Below are positions 60,086-64,000 of a stretch of 64,000 bases of DNA, in pieces. The DNA is from Gemmatimonadota bacterium (GTDB taxonomy: Bacteria > Gemmatimonadota > Gemmatimonadetes > Longimicrobiales > Gaopeijiaceae). Every line of letters starts with the position of its first letter. The first letter of the stretch is position 1. The stretch is taken from contig JAJDVT010000140.1 in the NCBI GenBank assembly GCA_022826005.1, positions 19,311 to 83,310 on the forward strand, given 5' to 3'. The position numbers and the translations under genes were made by a program. The notes beneath the pieces are model-generated. The model did no database searches and had not been told where the DNA came from. It saw nothing but the letters and a program-made list of their open reading frames with translations.

Positions 60086-61270
60086 ATGGCCGCAAGGTTC
60101 GAAGGCCTGGACTTCTACGATATCGACGCCCTCCTCTCGGCAGAGGAGCGCATGGTGCGCGACACGATCCGCGACTGGGTCGAGGAGCGGCTCATTCCGC
60201 TGATCGGCGACGCCTACGTCGACCGGCGCTTCCCCACCGAACTGATCCCCGAGCTCGGGGAGCTGGGGGTGCTGGGGGCGAACCTTCCCGAGGAGTACGG
60301 GTGCGCGGGGCTGAACAACGTCGCCTACGGTCTCATCATGCAGGAGCTGGAGCGCGGCGACTCGGGGATCCGCTCCTTCGCTTCCGTCCAGGGCGCGCTC
60401 GTCATGTACCCCATCCACGCCTTCGGGAGCGAGGAACACCGCCGCACCTGGCTGCCCGCGCTCGCGTCCGCCGACAAGATCGGGTGCTTCGGCCTCACCG
60501 AGCCCGACTACGGCTCCAACCCGGCCGGCATGATCACCCGCGCCCGCCGCACCGACGACGGCTGGGTACTCAACGGCACCAAGATGTGGATCACGAACGG
60601 CTCGATGGCCGATGTCGCGGTGATCTGGGCCCAGACGCGCGACCCCGGCGACACGAAGGGCATCCGCGGTTTCGTCGTGCCCACCTGCACCCCCGGCTTC
60701 AGCGCCCGCGACCAGAAGGGCAAGCTGTCCCTGCTGGCGTCGGACACCAGCGAGCTCGTCCTGGACGACGTTCACCTGCCCGAGGACGCTCTGATGCCCG
60801 GCTCGACCGGCCTCAAGAGTCCCCTGATGTGTCTGACCCAGGCGCGTTACGGCATCGCGTGGGGCGCGGTCGGAGCGGCGATGGCCTGCTTCCACGAGGC
60901 GGCCGGCTACGCGGGCACGCGCGTCATGTTCGACGGCACCATCGGCGGCAAGCAGATCCAGCAGGTGCGGCTCGCCGACATGCTGACCTGGATCACGCAG
61001 GGCCAGCTGCTCTGCTACCGCCTGGGGCGCCTCAAGGACGAAGGCACGATGACCCCCCAGCAGGTGAGCCTGGCCAAGCGCGCCAACGTCGACATGGCGT
61101 GCGACATCGCCCGCGAGGCGCGCCGGCTGCTCGGCGCCAACGGCATCCTCGCCGAGTACGCCTCCATGCGCCACATGGCCAACCTGGAGTCGGTCTACAC
61201 CTACGAGGGGACCCACGATGTCCACTCGCTGATCCTGGGGCAGACGATTACGGGGATTTCGGCGTTCTGA
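60086..61270 (+). CDS. Glutaryl-CoA dehydrogenase-like acyl-CoA dehydrogenase
   Basis: 394 residues from ATG 60086 (AGGAG 9 nt upstream). FAD and substrate motifs are RSFASVQGALVMYPIHAFG, GCFGLTEPDYGSNPAGMITR and LNGTKMWITNGSMADVAVIW. The catalytic base is E374 in YTYEGTHDVHSLILGQTITG, the position used by glutaryl-CoA and isovaleryl-CoA dehydrogenases; RSFASVQ supplies the Arg that binds the glutaryl carboxylate. It functions in lysine/tryptophan breakdown via glutaryl-CoA to crotonyl-CoA. It lies 26 bp after the zinc-ribbon gene and is probably co-transcribed. Confidence 0.9.
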   Translation: MAARFEGLDFYDIDALLSAEERMVRDTIRDWVEERLIPLIGDAYVDRRFPTELIPELGELGVLGANLPEEYGCAGLNNVAYGLIMQELERGDSGIRSFASVQGALVMYPIHAFGSEEHRRTWLPALASADKIGCFGLTEPDYGSNPAGMITRARRTDDGWVLNGTKMWITNGSMADVAVIWAQTRDPGDTKGIRGFVVPTCTPGFSARDQKGKLSLLASDTSELVLDDVHLPEDALMPGSTGLKSPLMCLTQARYGIAWGAVGAAMACFHEAAGYAGTRVMFDGTIGGKQIQQVRLADMLTWITQGQLLCYRLGRLKDEGTMTPQQVSLAKRANVDMACDIAREARRLLGANGILAEYASMRHMANLESVYTYEGTHDVHSLILGQTITGISAF

Positions 61271-61271
61271 G

Positions 61272-61370
61272 CAGCCCGTGAACAATCCCCCGGTCGCACC
61301 GAGGGTGGCTGCCGTCCCCCTTCGATCCCCTTGGGAATGAACGCGCCGATGCGCGCATAATCGCGGGCTA
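61272..61370 (+). repeat. Structured intergenic repeat, expanded or degenerate copy E
   Basis: It begins one base after the dehydrogenase stop with CAGCCCGTGAACAA then TCCCCCGG, matching the left half of copy B, and ends with GCCGATGCGCGCATAATCG and CGGGCTA (61364-61370). The two halves are ~45 bp further apart than in copies A-C, so this copy is expanded or diverged. Confidence 0.35.
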
Positions 61371-61639
61371 CAGGAAACCGGGGGTGAGAGGGGGCACGGC
61401 CCCCCGGCCGGCTTCCGCAGGAGACTCACGGAGTGTGGCCCCAAAGAGTACGCTGCTCCCGACCGATTATCGCGTCTGGAGCCAGCTCCCAAAGGGGACA
61501 TTTCGCGTGTTCCGAAGACCGGCCATTCTATTTGCTCCCGACACGAGGATCATCGGCCTTGACTGCACCGGATACGCCTCGCATATCGTGGAAACCTCTG
61601 GTGGGGTCAGGCGGTTGCAGACGTGAGGGAACCGAATGA
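61371..61639. other. Intergenic region with no supported gene
   Basis: Short open frames exist (for example 61384-61626, plus) but show no leader, no ribosome-binding site and no recognisable motif. The likely promoter for the small Cys ORF and the propeller gene lies here. Confidence 0.5.
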
Positions 61640-61897
61640 CTGCCGGAGATCGTTCCGCCACCCGACCTGCTGCCGACGGTCGAGTGTACGAACGAAACGG
61701 GGAATTCCGAGTTCTGCGGCTTGGCGATGTTCGACGACGATGGAGATTACTGCTTCCTGGAGGCGGAGATCATCGTGCTGCAGCCCGTGGTCATAGTGGT
61801 GGGGGATGTCGCCATCGTCCTCCTGGTCGGCGACGTATACTGTGACTTCGGGGATTGCGGGCTTTGGAAGTTGGTTCCAGCGGGCCAGAATCAGTGA
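61640..61897 (+). CDS. Small Cys-containing ORF coupled to a propeller gene
   Basis: The frame is open from a TGA at 61637-61639 to a TGA at 61895-61897. The first usual start is TTG 61721 or ATG 61727 (56 residues), but the preceding codons also look coding (EIVPPPDLLPTVECTNETG, NSEFCGLAMFDDDGDYCF). A strongly hydrophobic beta-like stretch (AEIIVLQPVVIVVGDVAIVL) is followed by VYCDFGDCGLWKL, giving five or six cysteines. The stop overlaps the GTG start of the propeller gene (61894) by 4 nt, which argues for translation. Family unknown. Confidence 0.45.
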   Translation: MPEIVPPPDLLPTVECTNETGNSEFCGLAMFDDDGDYCFLEAEIIVLQPVVIVVGDVAIVLLVGDVYCDFGDCGLWKLVPAGQNQ

Positions 61898-62990
61898 CGG
61901 CGTCTGTCGCGCGTGTACTCCTGGTTGTCGGAGGCTTGGCACCCGGTGTGCAGGCCCAGCAGGTCCTCGAGATAGACTACTCGGCGGGCCGGGTCATAAT
62001 CGACGACCAGTGGCGGGCGATGAGGCCCACGGACTTGGCGATCGACCGTGACCGGGGAGTGCTGTACGTCATCGACAGGGAGGAGCCGGAAGGGGTCATG
62101 GCGTTCTCGTTCGAGACTGGCGAGTGGCTTCGGACGCTCCAAGCCCCGACGGGAGAAGGTCCCTACGAGTTTCCCCAAGGGATAAAGGGGATGGCGGTCA
62201 CTCCGACGGGACACCTTTATGTCTCCGGCATCCAACGCGTCCTCGAATACGACCCTGGGGGCACGCCGGTTGCCACCTGGCGGCCCCCCAAGGGCCGATG
62301 ACCAGGAGGGTATGCGTGTTCGGGGACCAGCCCGGTGTACCGCTTCAGGACGGGGTGCTCCGGCGCGCCGACGGCGGGGATGAAGCAATCGGCCCCAACG
62401 CGAAGCGGCAGATCCAAGCTACGTCGGAGGAAGACGGTGTCACGTCCACCCGGGGGCTGCTCACCGCGAGTATCCTCTGTGCCGAGGACCGCGCCTATGT
62501 GTTCGTGCCGCAGGGTAGCGGTGGGCGCCCGGACGCCGTGACCGTCTACCACCTGAACGGCGAGTTGGGTACCCTGGCGCTGCCCACGGAGTACACGAAC
62601 CACCCCGACGACTGCCGGATCGAGATGAGAGCTTTGGGGGGCCAAGTGATGGAGTATCGGCCATGCTCCGTCTGGAGCCAGAACCTACATCCGTCGTGGG
62701 ACGGTCAAGGTAACGTGGCGGTGTTCGGCAGCGACAAGCAAACAGCCGGAGCCATCATCAACCCCGAGACCGGGTGTTATGCGCTGATCCGGAAGAACTA
62801 TCCCGACGACTTCGCGAAAGTCCCCGCACAGATGGTTGGCGACAGTGTCGTGGTGTTTGAGGTACATACCGAGATGCAGGCAGACGGGACACCCCTACGG
62901 CACGTAAACAACTCCCACAAGGTCTCCATCCACCCGCTACGGCGGGTGAGCGGGGAGCCGTGTGATGGGATGCTGCCGGACGTGAAATAG
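61894..62990 (+). pseudogene. Six-bladed beta-propeller protein split by a C6-tract frameshift
   Basis: From GTG 61894 a leader (SVARVLLVVGGLAPGVQAQ) and propeller start (QVLEIDYSAGRVIIDDQWRA) run to TWRPPKGR and a TGA at 62299. Directly after, the frame one base earlier continues the propeller: RRVCVFGDQPGVPLQDGVLR, YVFVPQGSGGRPDAVTVYHL, MEYRPCSVWSQNLHPSWDGQ and a stop at 62988. Adding one C to the C6 run at 62284-62289 restores a single frame of about 365 residues. It is either a recent mutation, a phase-variable tract, or an assembly error. Confidence 0.7.
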
Positions 62991-63044
62991 GTCCCAGGGG
63001 GATCGTAAAGGGAGCGGAGCACCACCTCGCCAGAGCGCGAGTGT

Positions 63045-63270
63045 TTATGTCAGCCAGCCCGACGGCTCGAACACCAGCACTTGGCGGTCCCCCACGGGGG
63101 GAGAGCATCGCAATACGACCGTCCGAGAGCGGTGCGACCCCTCTGATGCCATAGACGAGGGGGGCGCCGAGTCTCCGGGCGGTGTGCCGAGCCCGCCCAA
63201 AGTGGTCTTCCGATTCCGGGTCCACCGTCCAGAACTCGGCGCTGTCCCAAATAGGGGCATGGTTCTCGAC
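63045..63270 (-). pseudogene. C-terminal fragment of a propeller gene with a G6-tract frameshift
   Basis: On the minus strand the frame from 63270 reads VENHAPIWDSAEFWTVDPES, RRLGAPLVYGIRGVAPLSDG, RIAMLSP. Then, skipping one base in the six-base run at 63096-63101, it reads VGDRQVLVFEPSGWLT and stops. This is the last ~70 residues of a propeller; the upstream frame is closed by a stop at 63271-63273, so the front is missing. It lies immediately downstream of the propeller at 63303 and may be the tail of a deleted tandem copy. Confidence 0.55.
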
Positions 63271-63302
63271 TCAACCCCACCGAGGTAACCAGGCGGCAGC
63301 TC

Positions 63303-64000
63303 CTACCGCCTCCCGCGCCGGTCCAGCCGGTAGCGTTCCACGGACTCGACGCCGGTGTCGTGATTGACCCGGTGAGCGAGGATGAAGTCCTCCCCGATCC
63401 AGAAGGTGCCTGGTGCCGGCACGTGGACCGTCCCCAGCCAGCGCCCCTCCGGACTGAACACGCTGTACTCGCTCGTGCCGCCCCGAAGGGGCGAGCGGTC
63501 CAAGACCCAGAGGAAGCCCTCCGAGTCCACCCGCATGCCCTTGATGATCGGATGGTGGCGCGGTGGCAGCTCCGCGACCGCCCGGTCCCACTTGCGCCAG
63601 TCGCGGAGCGGGTTCAGCTCTTCTACGAACGCCCGCCACTCCTCGTAATCCTCGTCCGTGACCAGGAGCGGATCGACCGAGCGCCGCAGGATCCGCTGGA
63701 GGACACCGGTCGCGGAGAATTGGTGGACCTCGTAGTTGTTATTGTTGGTGACGTATGCCGACAGCGGCTCCCCGCCAAACGTCACCGCCGCAGTGGTCGC
63801 GAAGGGCACGCCGGAGTACAGATTGTCCCCCCCCACGGAGGATAGAGTCTCCAGCTCGTCCCACCAGCCGCCGAACCGGTGGACCGAGTACGCGGAGTCG
63901 ATCCTGACGAAGCCTATCGGCGCCCTGTAGACCACCCCGGACCGATCCGGCCGGGCCCATTCGACCTGGTGCACCGACATCCCGAACGATCCGTCCGGGA
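63303..64000 (-). CDS. Six-bladed beta-propeller protein, 5' end outside the window
   Basis: The frame runs from the right edge (PDGSFGMSVHQVEWARPDRS) to a TAG at 63303. It contains VHRFGGWWDELETLSSVGGD, YVTNNNNYEVHQFSATGVLQ, LVTDEDYEEWRAFVEELNP, then the blade GMRVDSEGFLWVLDRSPLRG and YSVFSPEGRWLGTVHVPAPG, ending ILAHRVNHDTGVESVERYRL. The ATG at 63980 is internal, since propeller sequence continues upstream of it. It belongs to the same broad family as 8908 and 13481 (late blade WVLDRS...FSPEGRWLG). Function unknown. Confidence 0.78.
   Translation of the reverse strand, partial: PDGSFGMSVHQVEWARPDRSGVVYRAPIGFVRIDSAYSVHRFGGWWDELETLSSVGGDNLYSGVPFATTAAVTFGGEPLSAYVTNNNNYEVHQFSATGVLQRILRRSVDPLLVTDEDYEEWRAFVEELNPLRDWRKWDRAVAELPPRHHPIIKGMRVDSEGFLWVLDRSPLRGGTSEYSVFSPEGRWLGTVHVPAPGTFWIGEDFILAHRVNHDTGVESVERYRLDRRGRR

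Noticed and set aside
61384..61626. 80-codon plus-strand frame downstream of the acyl-CoA dehydrogenase
   Set aside because: No leader, ribosome-binding site or similarity; codon use not convincing.

Overview
This is a high-GC, densely coded bacterial chromosome segment carrying about 60 genes. I see no rRNA, tRNA, CRISPR array or transposase. The lineage is inferred from gene content: many secreted six-bladed beta-propeller lipoproteins with the DSAG-(I/V)-R-(I/V)-(I/V)-EN and G-(E/A)-GPGEF motifs, VPS10/BNR proteins, a large M14 peptidase and gluconate-dehydrogenase-type GMC oxidoreductases. These suggest Gemmatimonadota; 16S or marker genes outside the window would be needed to confirm it.

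Left part (1-33.7 kb) is accessory. It holds at least nine full or broken genes of one propeller family (11 in the whole window). It also has a decayed MNT/HEPN pair (354-798), an intact MNT/HEPN pair whose nucleotidyltransferase carries an N-terminal ribbon-helix-helix-like segment (12416-13407), and a GMC oxidoreductase interrupted by one in-frame stop (2383-2385). A divergent MerR/ARPP-1 pair has phased CAGT repeats between the genes. A redoxin - propeller - Cys-rich peptide - membrane protein cluster lies at 17.9-21.0 kb, followed by an M14 peptidase next to an ECF sigma factor. A penicillin-acylase-like enzyme is coupled to a HEAT-cyclophilin lipoprotein, and an alkyltransferase-like protein follows.

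Middle part (34-49 kb) is more housekeeping: LVIVD and YVTN surface propellers, protein-L-isoaspartate methyltransferase, a Thr/Ser-dehydratase-like enzyme, a POT peptide transporter, and a TPR - OsmC - acyl-CoA ligase - CutA - small membrane protein operon. A DUF445 operon and a sugar-nucleotide pyrophosphorylase follow.

Right part (49.4-61.3 kb) is one tightly packed plus-strand operon: LeuA-type synthase, PhoB, a single 888-residue PhoR-PstS fusion, PstC, PstA, PstB, PhoU, an SDR, MsrB, an isocitrate/isopropylmalate dehydrogenase family enzyme and a zinc-ribbon membrane protein. Nearly every junction is a short stop/start overlap. A glutaryl-CoA dehydrogenase follows. The PhoR-PstS fusion is the most striking feature: the phosphate-binding lipoprotein is joined in frame to the C terminus of the histidine kinase through a hydrophobic export segment. 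The PstB of the same operon has Asn in place of the switch (H-loop) histidine.

The last 2.7 kb returns to propeller genes, two of them disrupted at six-base homopolymers, plus a small Cys-containing ORF translationally coupled to one of them. A 52-53 bp structured intergenic repeat with CAGCCCG...CGGGCTG ends recurs at least three times (33.8, 41.7, 45.1 kb), with two degenerate relatives (48.2, 61.3 kb).
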